From the NCBI GenBank assembly GCA_964504155.1, contig CAZDCZ010000031.1, positions 1 through 32,553 of the forward strand: a DNA stretch of 32,553 nucleotides, written 5' to 3'. This stretch comes from CAZDCZ01 sp964504155. Lineage in GTDB: Bacteria; Bacteroidota; Bacteroidia; Bacteroidales; UBA12077. This document shows positions 17,795 to 25,486 of this stretch, in pieces (positions within the stretch are counted from its first letter, which is position 1; the number at the start of each line of letters is the position of its first letter). A program made the translations under genes and the position numbers. The notes under the pieces were generated by a model. It made no database searches. It was not told the origin of the DNA and saw nothing but the letters and a program-made list of their open reading frames with translations.

Positions 17795-17940
17795 AATCTA
17801 TCGGTCCTGCGTTAAGTTACATGTGGGTCTTCGCCCCGTTTATTTATTTGCCGTTAATAAGTTTAAAGATAGGATTTTTTGTCGAATCGCTACCCTACGC
17901 CCCGCTTGAATTTGGCGCCGTATTACCACCCGTTTTTTGT
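17795..17940. other. GC-rich non-coding block directly downstream of yoeB
   Basis: By hand count, 62 of the 140 bases from 17801 to 17940 are G or C (44%), well above the surroundings. The block starts at the toxin stop codon and carries no convincing gene. An open frame over 17788-17973 is a by-product of the composition. GTTAAGT at 17810-17816 fits the integron R' consensus GTTRRRY, and an AACAGGA / TCCTGCGTTAA inverted pair flanks the hairpin at 17743-17766. These features are suggestive of an attC-like cassette end, but not conclusive. Confidence 0.35.
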
Positions 17941-18197
17941 TTAATCGTAGTGATATCTACATTTTGTAATTAATATTTCATTTTCATTAACTTTGTATAT
18001 CAATCGATGTTCTCCATCAATTCTTCGAGACCAAAATCCTTTGTATTTATATTTCAGAGCTTCAGGTTTGCCTATTCCATTAAAGGAGTACGAGAAATTT
18101 CTTTTAATAAATTATTTATCCTTTTTAGCATTTTCTTATCAATTTTTTCCCAAGATAAATGATCTTCCCAAGATTCATCTACAAATATATATTTCAT
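17941..18197 (-). pseudogene. yoeB: YoeB toxin (RelE/ParE-fold mRNA interferase) broken by a one-base frameshift
   Basis: YoeB cuts mRNA on the ribosome. The N-terminal half reads MKYIFVDESWEDHLSWEKID and continues KRINNLLKEISRTP. The frame then runs into TAG within a few codons. Adding one T to the TTT at about 18082-18084 restores NGIGKPEALKYKYKGFWSRR, then EHRLIYKV and the ending CRYHYD. This is a full-length, strongly YoeB-like protein of about 84 residues. All catalytic positions (the Glu of GKPE, the Arg of FWSRR, the His of CRYHY) lie after the shift. The toxin as written would be inactive. Its ATG overlaps the yefM stop by one base (TAATG). A sequencing error in the short homopolymer is possible. 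Confidence 0.88.
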
Positions 18198-18448
18198 TAT
18201 TCAATGATTTCTTTTTCAAATGATGAACCTTTTTTTAATTTTCCGATTGCAGAGTCCAATCTTTTCTCATTCGCCTTTGATGATAACTCATGTTGTGTTG
18301 CACATAATGAATTATATTCATCCAAAGACATTATTACAACACCATTATCTTTTCCACGATTGATTATCAAAGTCTCAAAGTTCTCTGTAACTCTGTCAAG
18401 ATACCTTTTAATATCTCTTCTGAAACTTGAAATTGTCGTTGTAAGCAT
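18197..18448 (-). CDS. yefM: YefM-type antitoxin (Phd/YefM family)
   Basis: 83 residues, the usual length. The N-terminal DNA-binding/dimerisation part reads MLTTTISSFRRDIKRYLDRV, then LIINRGKDNGVVIMSLDEYNS, which is characteristic of YefM/Phd. The charged C-terminal tail (SAIGKLKKGSSFEKEIIE) is the part that wraps the toxin. The gene is intact, and the following toxin reading frame starts within its stop codon, so translation is coupled. Three TGTACA-type hexamers at 12-base spacing lie upstream, as expected for YefM autoregulation. With the toxin broken, the antitoxin may persist as a regulator or as an anti-addiction relic. Confidence 0.9.
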   Translation of the reverse strand: MLTTTISSFRRDIKRYLDRVTENFETLIINRGKDNGVVIMSLDEYNSLCATQHELSSKANEKRLDSAIGKLKKGSSFEKEIIE

Positions 18449-18462
18449 AACTTTTTAATTTT

Positions 18463-18492
18463 AGTACACTGTTATGTACAAATATATGTACA
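18463..18492 (-). promoter_or_regulatory. YefM operator and promoter region
   Basis: TGTACA occurs at 18475-18480 and 18487-18492, with AGTACA (one mismatch) at 18463-18468. All three are exactly 12 bases apart. YefM operators described from E. coli use TGTACA-core palindromes at 12-base spacing. On the minus strand TATATTTG (18486-18479), a perfect -7 box, sits inside this array, so bound YefM would block transcription. Confidence 0.75.
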
Positions 18493-18521
18493 AAATATAA
18501 CAAAGTAAAATTTGCACAAAC

Positions 18522-19625
18522 TTATTTTTTTTCGACAAAATGGGTGGCAACTATATTGTTAATAGCTTCTAAAAGTAATTCGTGAGAATTAAAAATATCA
18601 TTACACGAATATTTACGACATTTACCTAATGCATTATTTACATCGAAATAATTTTGCCTTTCGTAATAAAACCAATTTTGTTTTTGTAAATAATTTGCTA
18701 AATATTCTTGTTCGGTTTGCCCGGGTGTGGGAACCAAAATTGCTTTTTTATTTAATGCCATTAAATCCATAACTGACGAATATCCCGAACGACAGATTAT
18801 TACAGAAGCCGATAGAATCAGTTTTTTTAATTTATTGCTATTGCAAATATCAAATACGGTAATATTATTTTTAAAACTATAATCTTCTGCCTTTATATTT
18901 GTGCCACGAACTAATACAATTTTTTTATTTACATTACTTAATTGCTTTAATAAAATACTCTCGAAAATCGAGCGCTGCGGCTCGGGTCCCGATAATACGC
19001 AAAGTATATCAATCTTATTATCTGTTGTTATATTTTCGTTACTTAATAGAAATCGCGAAAGCGGACCAATAAATTCTGCATTTGGGGAAATAGGATATTT
19101 ATGCGATAAATCTCCGGAGAGATTTCTAATATCATTAAAATCGGGAATCCAACATCTGTCGAATCTCGAAACTAATAATCGAATAAATAAATACAAAGAA
19201 TATTCAAATATCTTAAATCCATTGGGGAGTTTTATCATACTCTGATGGGTAATAAATATACTGTGCACATGTTTGTTCCATAATCCATAACGATTATCGG
19301 AAATTACTATATCGATATTATGAGCTACAATAATTTTTTTTAATAAGAAATGCTCTTTTATTGTATGATATAAAATTTTGGGAATAAGCGCTAAAAGTAC
19401 AAAAAGTTGGGATTTCCGCTTCGAAAATTTTACTTTATACGAGGGTAATAATAGGGTTTTAATATTGGGAAATTCGCACTTCAAAAAATTTATAATATCA
19501 ATATCGGCTGCAAGAATAACATCATAACCCTTTTCTATTAAATAAAATATTATTGGAACTACTCTACTTGTATGACCCAAACCCCAATTTAACGGACAAA
19601 CTAATATGTTTTTAGATTTTTTCAA
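18522..19625 (-). CDS. Glycosyltransferase of the MurG-like (GT28/GT-B) type
   Basis: 367 residues. The N-terminal Rossmann domain begins KNILVCPLNWGLGHTSRVVP, with the Gly-rich loop that binds the acceptor in MurG-like enzymes. The C-terminal donor-binding domain contains SASVIICRSGYSSVMDLMAL and KKAILVPTPGQTEQEYLANY. These are the GGxx-E and PxxxxxQ positions of family 28, with the Gln after the Pro-rich loop. Family members move a sugar from a nucleotide donor onto a lipid or glycan; the specific substrate is not known. No signal peptide, so it probably acts at the inner face of the membrane. It stands alone between the toxin-antitoxin locus and the hemerythrin gene. Confidence 0.8.
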   Translation of the reverse strand: MKKSKNILVCPLNWGLGHTSRVVPIIFYLIEKGYDVILAADIDIINFLKCEFPNIKTLLLPSYKVKFSKRKSQLFVLLALIPKILYHTIKEHFLLKKIIVAHNIDIVISDNRYGLWNKHVHSIFITHQSMIKLPNGFKIFEYSLYLFIRLLVSRFDRCWIPDFNDIRNLSGDLSHKYPISPNAEFIGPLSRFLLSNENITTDNKIDILCVLSGPEPQRSIFESILLKQLSNVNKKIVLVRGTNIKAEDYSFKNNITVFDICNSNKLKKLILSASVIICRSGYSSVMDLMALNKKAILVPTPGQTEQEYLANYLQKQNWFYYERQNYFDVNNALGKCRKYSCNDIFNSHELLLEAINNIVATHFVEKK

Positions 19626-19820
19626 ATTTCCTATGTCATACTTATAAATATTTATATAACAAAGTTAATATTATTTACAAATTCATTTCTCACAAAAAAA
19701 AATATTATTTATTGACAAAAAATTACTTATAGCAATTAATTATTTCTTAATTATTGAATAACAACTCTGGGCTTTACCAAAAAACAAAAGGCTATTGCCC
19801 TGTTATTATGATAATTATCA

Positions 19821-19850
19821 TTGTTTATTTTGTTTATACAAATATCTTTG
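19821..19850 (+). promoter_or_regulatory. Bacteroidetes-type promoter that fixes the hemerythrin start
   Basis: TTG at 19821-19823, a 19-base spacer, then TATCTTTG at 19843-19850, a full -7 match. Transcription would begin near 19857, after the first in-frame ATG (19754) and about 20 bases before the ATG at 19877. The downstream ATG is therefore the start. Confidence 0.75.
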
Positions 19851-19876
19851 TACTAATTATTTATACCCCAGAAATT

Positions 19877-20299
19877 ATGGAAAGTACAATAAAACAATAT
19901 TGTTGGAAAGAGAAATACACCTTAAATGTTGAATTTCTCGACGAACAACATAAAAAGTTTTTAGATATAATTAATCTTTTAAAAAAACATATAACAAATC
20001 AAGATTTTAATAAAGAAAGTATCTCGAAAATATTTTATTCGTTAGTATATTATGCCGAAAATTATCTTGTAAAAGAAGAAATATATTTGAGTAATAGTAA
20101 GTATCCGAAATTCGACGATCATAGAAAAGAACATAATGTTTTTATTAATAGAATAATTATATTTCAAAGCGATTTTCGAAACAACAATAAAAATATTTGT
20201 ATAAATATGTTGTTATTTTTAGAAAACTGGTTCGATAATCACATATTAATTAAAAATAAAGAATTTGCAGAATATTTAATTAAAAATAATATTAAATAA
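19877..20299 (+). CDS. Bacteriohemerythrin-like protein with two altered iron ligands
   Basis: 140 residues from the chosen start; hemerythrins are four-helix, di-iron, O2-binding proteins in the cytoplasm. Signature parts are present: WKEKYTLNVEFLDEQHKKF (His25), KEE (Glu67), DDHRKEHNVF (His82 and His86) and WFDNHILIKNKEF (His122). The family pattern HxxxE, HxxxH, HxxxxD predicts His at residue 63 and Asp at 127, but these are Tyr63 (ENYLVKEE) and Asn127. Five of seven usual ligands remain. The upstream extension to 19754 is hydrophobic junk placed before a consensus promoter. It may bind one iron or none, or have a changed role. It converges on the amidohydrolase with a 16-base gap. Confidence 0.88.
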   Translation: MESTIKQYCWKEKYTLNVEFLDEQHKKFLDIINLLKKHITNQDFNKESISKIFYSLVYYAENYLVKEEIYLSNSKYPKFDDHRKEHNVFINRIIIFQSDFRNNNKNICINMLLFLENWFDNHILIKNKEFAEYLIKNNIK

Positions 20300-20315
20300 T
20301 TAAGAAAATAAATAA

Positions 20316-21500
20316 CTATAATAACGGAAGTACATCACTGCTTTCTGTAATTTGTAAGTTTTTAAAATCAATATTAGTAATTAAATTTAATCCGGGTTTC
20401 TTCCCTACTTCCAAGCTACCATAAACATTATCGATATTAAGTGCTTTTGCTCCATTTATAGTTGCCCATTTTAATAACTCTTCTAATTCAATTTCGGGAC
20501 ATTCTACTATTATTCTTTTTATCTCGTCGAGGATAGACAAATTAGTGTTAGAAGCAAGACTATCGGTACCAAGTGCTATATTTTTTACATGCGCTCTTAT
20601 AGTTTTAATATCAGCAAGATTATTCTCTATATATTCGTTTGATAATGGGCATAGTACCCAAAATAATTTATTGTGATTTTTCTTTGCATTAAGAATGTCG
20701 TTCTTATCTGAGAAACAATTATGAATAAGCAAGATATTACTATTTTTCGGCAATAATTCCATTAAATAACTTAATGAACTTTTTCCCTTTGCTTTCCAAT
20801 CGTTTAAACTATTTTCCTTCTTACTAAATAAATCAAACAGTTCTCCGGTTTTATTAAAAAACATTTTATTCTCTTCCTTACTTTCTTGATTGTGAATACT
20901 TATTATGCTATTGTTTTTTTTATTGTGCGAAAACACAAGTTTAAAAAGTTTCTCAGACACAGAATATGGTGCATGCGGAGTTATTGATGCAACCAATTTA
21001 TTGCTTTCGAATTGATTTAATATTTCTATACTATCGTTAATAATGCTTTTTGCATTTACAGTCTCCAAACCGAAACATTCTACAAAAGTGTGGTAATATA
21101 AAGAGCTGCTTTTTTTTACTTCCAAACTATCGGTATTGTTTGATATATCGCCAACAGCAACAATACCATTGTTTTTCATTAGTTTATCGGCACGTTTAGC
21201 TGCATCGAAAATTGTATTATATTTAGCATTTCTATTTTGCACTATTTTAGTGATAAACTGTGGAAGTCCGACATTTTTTTCAATTACATTTTTAAAATGC
21301 GATAACTCCAGATGACAATGAGCATTAATAAATCCGGGAACAATAATACCGTTATAAAATTCTAATTTTCTCGATTCGCTTAATTTACCTTGAGTATCTA
21401 TAATATTTAGAATATTACCATAATCATCAACCTCAACAATTCCATTTTTAATAGGCTTATTGCTTATCGGGAAAATATAATTAGCCGAAAATCTTCTCAT
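20316..21500 (-). CDS. Metal-dependent amidohydrolase/deaminase (TRZ/ATZ type)
   Basis: 394 residues. The metal site is complete: FINAHCHLELSHF (HxH near residue 60-62), then TPHAPYSVS, ISIHNQESKEE, LLIHNCFS, CPLSN and NIALGTDSLASN with the catalytic Asp. This arrangement is that of the cytosolic chlorohydrolase/deaminase subfamily that includes S-adenosylhomocysteine and 5'-methylthioadenosine deaminases and aminofutalosine deaminases. I cannot choose among these substrates from sequence alone. No signal peptide. It starts 9 bases after the DUF4296 lipoprotein gene ends, so the two form an operon. Confidence 0.85.
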   Translation of the reverse strand: MRRFSANYIFPISNKPIKNGIVEVDDYGNILNIIDTQGKLSESRKLEFYNGIIVPGFINAHCHLELSHFKNVIEKNVGLPQFITKIVQNRNAKYNTIFDAAKRADKLMKNNGIVAVGDISNNTDSLEVKKSSSLYYHTFVECFGLETVNAKSIINDSIEILNQFESNKLVASITPHAPYSVSEKLFKLVFSHNKKNNSIISIHNQESKEENKMFFNKTGELFDLFSKKENSLNDWKAKGKSSLSYLMELLPKNSNILLIHNCFSDKNDILNAKKNHNKLFWVLCPLSNEYIENNLADIKTIRAHVKNIALGTDSLASNTNLSILDEIKRIIVECPEIELEELLKWATINGAKALNIDNVYGSLEVGKKPGLNLITNIDFKNLQITESSDVLPLL

Positions 21501-21509
21501 ATCAAATAC

Positions 21510-21875
21510 TTACTTCTTTGTTTCTTTATTTTCTTCTTCTTCGCCTTTTAATTCTGTTTCCATTCTATTAAGTTTATTCAGAACTTCATTATATATTTTA
21601 TCGTATTTATTAATATCGTTAGTATAATAAATTATCGAAGAATCGAATTGAGCTCTTGTATAACCGTGATTTTTAAATATTTCTGAATATAAATTAATAG
21701 TGTCGTGTCGTGTTATTTCTCTACGAATATTTACTTCATTCATCATTCCATCTAACAAATGGATATCAACAATAATTGAAACAAATTCGTCGTTTGGAAT
21801 AACATATTCCGGAAGTTTTTCGTTTTTACTGCATCCTGCTAATAAAATAGTAAATACTAAAAATTTAATTTTCAT
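21510..21875 (-). CDS. DUF4296-containing lipoprotein
   Basis: 121 residues. The N-terminus MKIKFLVFTILLAGCSK is a lipoprotein signal with the lipobox LAGC, so the protein is anchored to a membrane facing the periplasm. The core (EFVSIIVDIHLLDGMM, NHGYTRAQFDSSIIYYTND) matches the Bacteroidetes-restricted DUF4296 family, whose function is unknown. A Glu/Lys-rich tail ends the protein. It is the first gene of a two-gene unit with the amidohydrolase; this pairing is seen in other Bacteroidetes as far as I recall, which I cannot check here. Confidence 0.88.
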   Translation of the reverse strand: MKIKFLVFTILLAGCSKNEKLPEYVIPNDEFVSIIVDIHLLDGMMNEVNIRREITRHDTINLYSEIFKNHGYTRAQFDSSIIYYTNDINKYDKIYNEVLNKLNRMETELKGEEEENKETKK

Positions 21876-21974
21876 AATATTACGTTTTTCGCGTTTTTAA
21901 ATATCTGCAATATTAAAATTTATATATAAAGATACATTTATTAAATAAAAGATAATAATTAGCAAAAGCAAAGT

Positions 21975-22132
21975 GAGGATGTCCAAAAAGCTTAGATTAT
22001 TGTCATTCTGAACGAAGTTGAATAACCGAGAGAAACGAGCTCAACGAAGTTAATCTATCAGTTTAAAAATGAGATGTTTCGACAAGCTCAACATGACATA
22101 AACAACTTGAAACTTTACTTTTAAGGTATTCT
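21975..22132 (+). repeat. MITE-like dispersed repeat, long copy
   Basis: The left end is GAGGATGTCCAAAAAG and the right end is CTTTTAAGGTATTCTT, a degenerate inverted repeat (10 of 16 positions by my count). The inside holds TCATTCTGAACGAAGTTG, AACGAGCTCAACGAAG and GAGATGTTTCGACAAGCTC. It shares 43 bases (two mismatches) with the copy at 10784-10934 and 56 bases (two mismatches) with 1221-1276. Confidence 0.75.
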
Positions 22133-22156
22133 TATCATAAAATATTTTACAATATT

Positions 22157-22762
22157 CTATTTATTTAATTGTTGTCGAACAATTCTTGCAACATATTTTC
22201 CAATAATATCGAACTCCAGATTAACAATAGTACCTTCTTTTATTTGATGAAAATTTGTTAAATCGTAAGTAAAAGGGATTATTGCAACTTCGAACGAATT
22301 ATCTTTTGAGTTTACAACAGTTAAACTAACACCATTAACAGAAACCGAACCTTTCTCAACGGTAATATAATCTTCGAGAGCAGGGTCGTATTCGAAACGG
22401 AAATACCAACTACCATCGGCTTCGCGAACATTTGTACATTTTGCTGTTTGATCGACGTGTCCTTGTACCATATGACCATCGAGTAAACTATCGATTTTCA
22501 TACTGCGCTCTAGATTTACTTTAGAACCTACTTCGAGTAATCCTAAGTTCGACTTATCAAGGGTTTCTTGTATTGCTGTAACAGTAAATGTTTTATTTTC
22601 TTTATCGAATTTTACAACTGTTAAACAAACTCCGTTATGCGAAATACTTTGATCGATTTTTAATTCGTTTACAAACGAACATTCCATTGTAATATGCAAA
22701 TTCGATTTGTCTTTCTCAAGCTTTACAACTTTTGCTGCCTCTTCTACTATTCCTGAAAACAT
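22157..22762 (-). CDS. ribE: Riboflavin synthase, alpha chain
   Basis: Dismutates two molecules of 6,7-dimethyl-8-ribityllumazine to riboflavin. 201 residues. It has the two internally repeated lumazine-binding barrels: MFSGIVEEAAKV...SISHNGVCLTVV in the first (residues 1-97) and DGHMVQGHVDQTA...GSVSVNGVSLTVV in the second. The N-terminal MFSGIVEE and the VNGVSLTV motif are diagnostic. There is no FMN riboswitch-like leader: only 62 bases separate it from the TlpA-like gene on the same strand, so it may be read together with that gene. Confidence 0.97.
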   Translation of the reverse strand: MFSGIVEEAAKVVKLEKDKSNLHITMECSFVNELKIDQSISHNGVCLTVVKFDKENKTFTVTAIQETLDKSNLGLLEVGSKVNLERSMKIDSLLDGHMVQGHVDQTAKCTNVREADGSWYFRFEYDPALEDYITVEKGSVSVNGVSLTVVNSKDNSFEVAIIPFTYDLTNFHQIKEGTIVNLEFDIIGKYVARIVRQQLNK

Positions 22763-22824
22763 ATATCTTTATTTTTAATTTTTATGCGAAATTATGAATA
22801 ATTGGAATACTATCAAAAAACTAA

Positions 22825-23364
22825 TTAATTATTTAACTCTTTGCTAATTATTTCTGTTATTTTATTAAGTTCTTCTTTGGAAAAACCTGTTTTTTGAAAT
22901 ACAATTTTTCCGGTTTTATCTAAAATAATATTTCGTGGGATATATTTATTTGCAAATAAACTATATATAACTCTATTAGTATCGGGACAAATAGTAAAAT
23001 TATAGGTCCATTTTTTATAAAAATCTCGAATATCTTTTTCAGAATGTTCTCTTCCAAAACTTAATAATACAAAATCTTTATTTTTAAATATCTTATAAAT
23101 ATCTTTTTCGAGATATGGCATTTCTTTCATACAAATAGGACACGAGGTTGCAAAAAAATTCAGAAAAACAACTTTCCCTTTTAAATCACTTATATTAATG
23201 GTATCGGAATTAATTGTTGTAAACGAAAAATCAGGAACCTCCTGTCCTACTTCTGTTAAAGTATTAATTTTAATATCTTTTAGTTCTTCTTTCTCGGCAT
23301 TATTCTTACTATTACAACTAATAACAGATAAAATAACTATCGCTAAATAAAAAATCTTTTTCAA
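22825..23364 (-). CDS. TlpA-like thioredoxin-fold lipoprotein
   Basis: 179 residues. The signal peptide MKKIFYLAIVILSVISC ends in a lipobox cysteine at position 17. A linker rich in Lys and Glu leads to a thioredoxin/AhpC-TSA fold: VPDFSFTTINSDTINISDLK, then GKVVFLNFFATSCPICMKEM with the redox pair CPIC (near residue 75). The cis-proline region is NKYIPRNIILDKTGKIV. Such proteins reduce disulfides or take part in cytochrome maturation and stress defence in the periplasm. No partner gene is obvious. Upstream of ribE by 62 bases on the same strand. Confidence 0.9.
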   Translation of the reverse strand: MKKIFYLAIVILSVISCNSKNNAEKEELKDIKINTLTEVGQEVPDFSFTTINSDTINISDLKGKVVFLNFFATSCPICMKEMPYLEKDIYKIFKNKDFVLLSFGREHSEKDIRDFYKKWTYNFTICPDTNRVIYSLFANKYIPRNIILDKTGKIVFQKTGFSKEELNKITEIISKELNN

Positions 23365-23481
23365 TAGTATGTATAATTTATTAATATTATTTATTCGGTA
23401 AATTTAGTGTTTTTTACAATTCAAAAAATAAATTTCTATTATTGATTTTAACTAAATTATTCGGTATAAAAAATATTGTTT

Positions 23482-23489
23482 TACATTTG
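23482..23489 (+). promoter_or_regulatory. -7 box for the PNPOx-like/SDR operon
   Basis: TACATTTG fits TAnnTTTG exactly, 29 bases before the ATG at 23518. The -33 position reads TTC instead of TTG (23460-23462). Confidence 0.5.
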
Positions 23490-23517
23490 CTGAGATAAAA
23501 CAAATAATGAGTTTCTG

Positions 23518-23952
23518 ATGAATAATAAACCGGATAACAGAATAACTAAATTTATAAAAAAACATCATGTTTTAACATTATCAACATCTAATAACAATAT
23601 GGCATATTGTGCAAATTGTTTCTATGTATATCACGAAAGTGAAAACGCATTAATATTTACTTCCGATATGCAAACAAAACATGCTCAAGATGCTATAAAA
23701 CAAAATATTGTGGCTGGTTCAATAGTTTTAGAAACTAATATAATTGGTAAAATTCAAGGCGTTCAGTTTCAAGGACAAATGATACAACCCAAAGAAGAAT
23801 TACACAAGATAGCTAAAAACGAATACTTAAAACGATTCCCGATTGCTATGCTTATGAAAACAAATATATGGATTGTAAAATTATCGTTCTTAAAATTTAC
23901 AGATAACAGATTAGGTTTCGGGAAAAAATTAATTTGGGGAGAAATAAAATAA
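23518..23952 (+). CDS. Pyridoxamine 5'-phosphate oxidase-like flavin-binding protein
   Basis: 144 residues of the split-barrel PNPOx-like fold, closest by eye to the YhbP group. HHVLTLSTSNNNMAYCANCFYVYHE starts the barrel, LIFTSDMQTKHAQDAIKQN follows, and IIGKIQGVQFQGQM gives the dimer strand. The C-terminus has LKFTDNRLGFGKKLIW. These proteins usually bind FMN or another flavin/deazaflavin cofactor; the substrate is unknown. It is the first of three closely spaced genes, 10 bases before the SDR gene. Confidence 0.82.
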   Translation: MNNKPDNRITKFIKKHHVLTLSTSNNNMAYCANCFYVYHESENALIFTSDMQTKHAQDAIKQNIVAGSIVLETNIIGKIQGVQFQGQMIQPKEELHKIAKNEYLKRFPIAMLMKTNIWIVKLSFLKFTDNRLGFGKKLIWGEIK

Positions 23953-23962
23953 ATATATACAA

Positions 23963-24964
23963 ATGATTTTAGTAACAGGAGGAACAGGATTTTTAGGTGC
24001 TCATTTACTGTATTATCTTTTAAAAAATAATTATACAGTAAGGGCAATAAAACGAACGAATAGTAACTTAGAATTTGTAAAGAGAATTCTCGCGTACTAC
24101 ACCAACGATTCCGACAATTACTTTAAGAAAATTGAATGGGTTAACGCAAACGTTTTAGATTACGAATCTTTATCGGATAATCTAAAAGATATCGACACAG
24201 TATATCATTGTGCAGCTTTCGTATCGTTTTATAAAAAAGATAAAGATAAAATTCTGGAAATAAATGTTAAAGGAACCGAAAATATAGTAAACGCATGTAT
24301 AGCTAATAATACAAAACTGTGTTTTGTTAGCTCTATTGCAGCCATAAACGAAAAAGATAATAATACTTTTATAGAAACAATTGGCTCAGATAATCCGAGT
24401 AATAAATCTACATATGCAAAGAGCAAGTATTTAGCCGAATTGGAAGTTTGGCGCGGAATAGAAGAAGGTTTAAATGCTGTTATTGTAAATCCTGCAGTAA
24501 TAATTGGTGTTGGAAATTGGGACGAAGGAAGTTCAAATATGTTTACACAGATAAAAAAGGGGATGAAATTCTACACATCGGGAATAACAGCTTATGTTGA
24601 TGTTCGCGATGTAGCACAAATAATGATTCAACTTGTTGAAAAAGGTATTCATTCGGAACGATACATTCTTTCTTCTGAGAATATTTCTTACCAAAACTAT
24701 TTTAAACAAATAGCAAATAATATTAACTGTAAAGAACCGTCGATAGAAGCTTCGGGTATAATGTTAAAACTAGCTTACATTTTCGACAATTTACGTTCTA
24801 AACTATTTTTCTCGAAACCGGTAATAACAAAAGAAATTATTGAAGCTGCAGTACGAAAATCATACTACTCGAATAATAAAATAATTAAAGAATTAAATTA
24901 CCATTTTGTTCCTATTAATGAATCGGTTAAGTATATTGCAGAAAAATTTTTAAACGAAAATTAA
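23963..24964 (+). CDS. Extended SDR (NAD-dependent epimerase/dehydratase-like)
   Basis: 333 residues. The dinucleotide motif is TGGTGFLGAHLL at the very N-terminus. It is followed by DTVYHCAAFVSFYK, LEINVKGTENIVNAC, the catalytic serine in CFVSSIAAI and the YxxxK pair in YAKSKYLAE. It resembles dihydroflavonol-4-reductase-like/NAD-epimerase proteins common in Bacteroidetes; the exact substrate cannot be read. The gene sits in an operon with the PNPOx-like gene upstream (10 bases) and a small membrane protein downstream (12 bases). Confidence 0.9.
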   Translation: MILVTGGTGFLGAHLLYYLLKNNYTVRAIKRTNSNLEFVKRILAYYTNDSDNYFKKIEWVNANVLDYESLSDNLKDIDTVYHCAAFVSFYKKDKDKILEINVKGTENIVNACIANNTKLCFVSSIAAINEKDNNTFIETIGSDNPSNKSTYAKSKYLAELEVWRGIEEGLNAVIVNPAVIIGVGNWDEGSSNMFTQIKKGMKFYTSGITAYVDVRDVAQIMIQLVEKGIHSERYILSSENISYQNYFKQIANNINCKEPSIEASGIMLKLAYIFDNLRSKLFFSKPVITKEIIEAAVRKSYYSNNKIIKELNYHFVPINESVKYIAEKFLNEN

Positions 24965-24976
24965 TTATTTATTACT

Positions 24977-25228
24977 ATGATAAAAAAATATCACATTCGC
25001 TTATCGATAGCATTAATATTCGGGTTTCTAGAGCTTCTAACAATATTTACTTATAATAATTTTATAGAAAATATTAAATCTGCTAGTTCTGTTGCAAATA
25101 AAGATTTATTTCAGGTAATTGCTTTATATCTCGATAAAAGTATGGGAAAGACATTTTTACTATTTTTCTTTGGTTTATTATTTTTGCTGTTTTTGTTAAA
25201 GACATATAACACGTATAAAAAAAATTAA
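24977..25228 (+). CDS. Small two-helix membrane protein, unknown
   Basis: 83 residues with two hydrophobic segments: LSIALIFGFLELLTIFTY near the start and FLLFFFGLLFLLFLL near the end. A short polar loop (residues ~29-52) lies between them. I recognise no family. Its close spacing (12 bases) to the SDR gene and its coding-like composition support a real gene in the same operon. Confidence 0.6.
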   Translation: MIKKYHIRLSIALIFGFLELLTIFTYNNFIENIKSASSVANKDLFQVIALYLDKSMGKTFLLFFFGLLFLLFLLKTYNTYKKN

Positions 25229-25307
25229 TTATTGAACTTTATTATCTGAATTTGTGATAATTACAAATCTTTATTATACAAAAATTACAAAATTGATAAT
25301 TATTTAT

Positions 25308-25315
25308 TACATTTG
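25308..25315 (+). promoter_or_regulatory. -7 box with a long leader before rnr
   Basis: TACATTTG fits TAnnTTTG. If used, the transcript would begin near 25322 and have a leader of about 187 bases before the rnr ATG. No perfect -33 TTG at 19 bases. Confidence 0.4.
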
Positions 25316-25415
25316 TAGCCGAATTATCTGAATATCGTTTAGCCTCAATAATAATTAAAGAAAGTATCGTTCAAAAAACATTAAATTACCCCAAAATTCA
25401 TTCACATAAATAAAA

Positions 25416-25486
25416 GTGCAAGAATTATTTAATATATATTTAATATTAAATTAATTATTATGTAATAATCAATAACTAACTTGCAC
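25416..25486 (+). promoter_or_regulatory. Long-range hairpin in the rnr leader
   Basis: GTGCAAG (25416-25422) pairs perfectly with CTTGCAC (25480-25486). The 57 bases between them are AT-rich with smaller inner palindromes such as TTAATATTAA. The base of the hairpin ends 22 bases before the ATG, where it could affect translation. It may be chance in AT-rich sequence, although the pairing arms are not AT-only. Confidence 0.4.

Noticed and set aside
17788..17973. Open frame over the GC-rich block
   Set aside because: It crosses the end of yoeB and reflects base composition; no family features.
18075..18095. Programmed ribosomal frameshift in yoeB
   Set aside because: There is no slippery heptamer or downstream stimulatory structure; a simple one-base deletion explains the data.
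18159..18458. Plus-strand open frame across yefM
   Set aside because: It is the antisense of a clear antitoxin gene.
19754..19876. The longer hemerythrin start with a hydrophobic N-terminus
   Set aside because: A full promoter lies inside this stretch, and the family begins at the later ATG.
22763..22824. FMN riboswitch before ribE
   Set aside because: The gap to the upstream gene is only 62 bases and shows none of the conserved aptamer elements.
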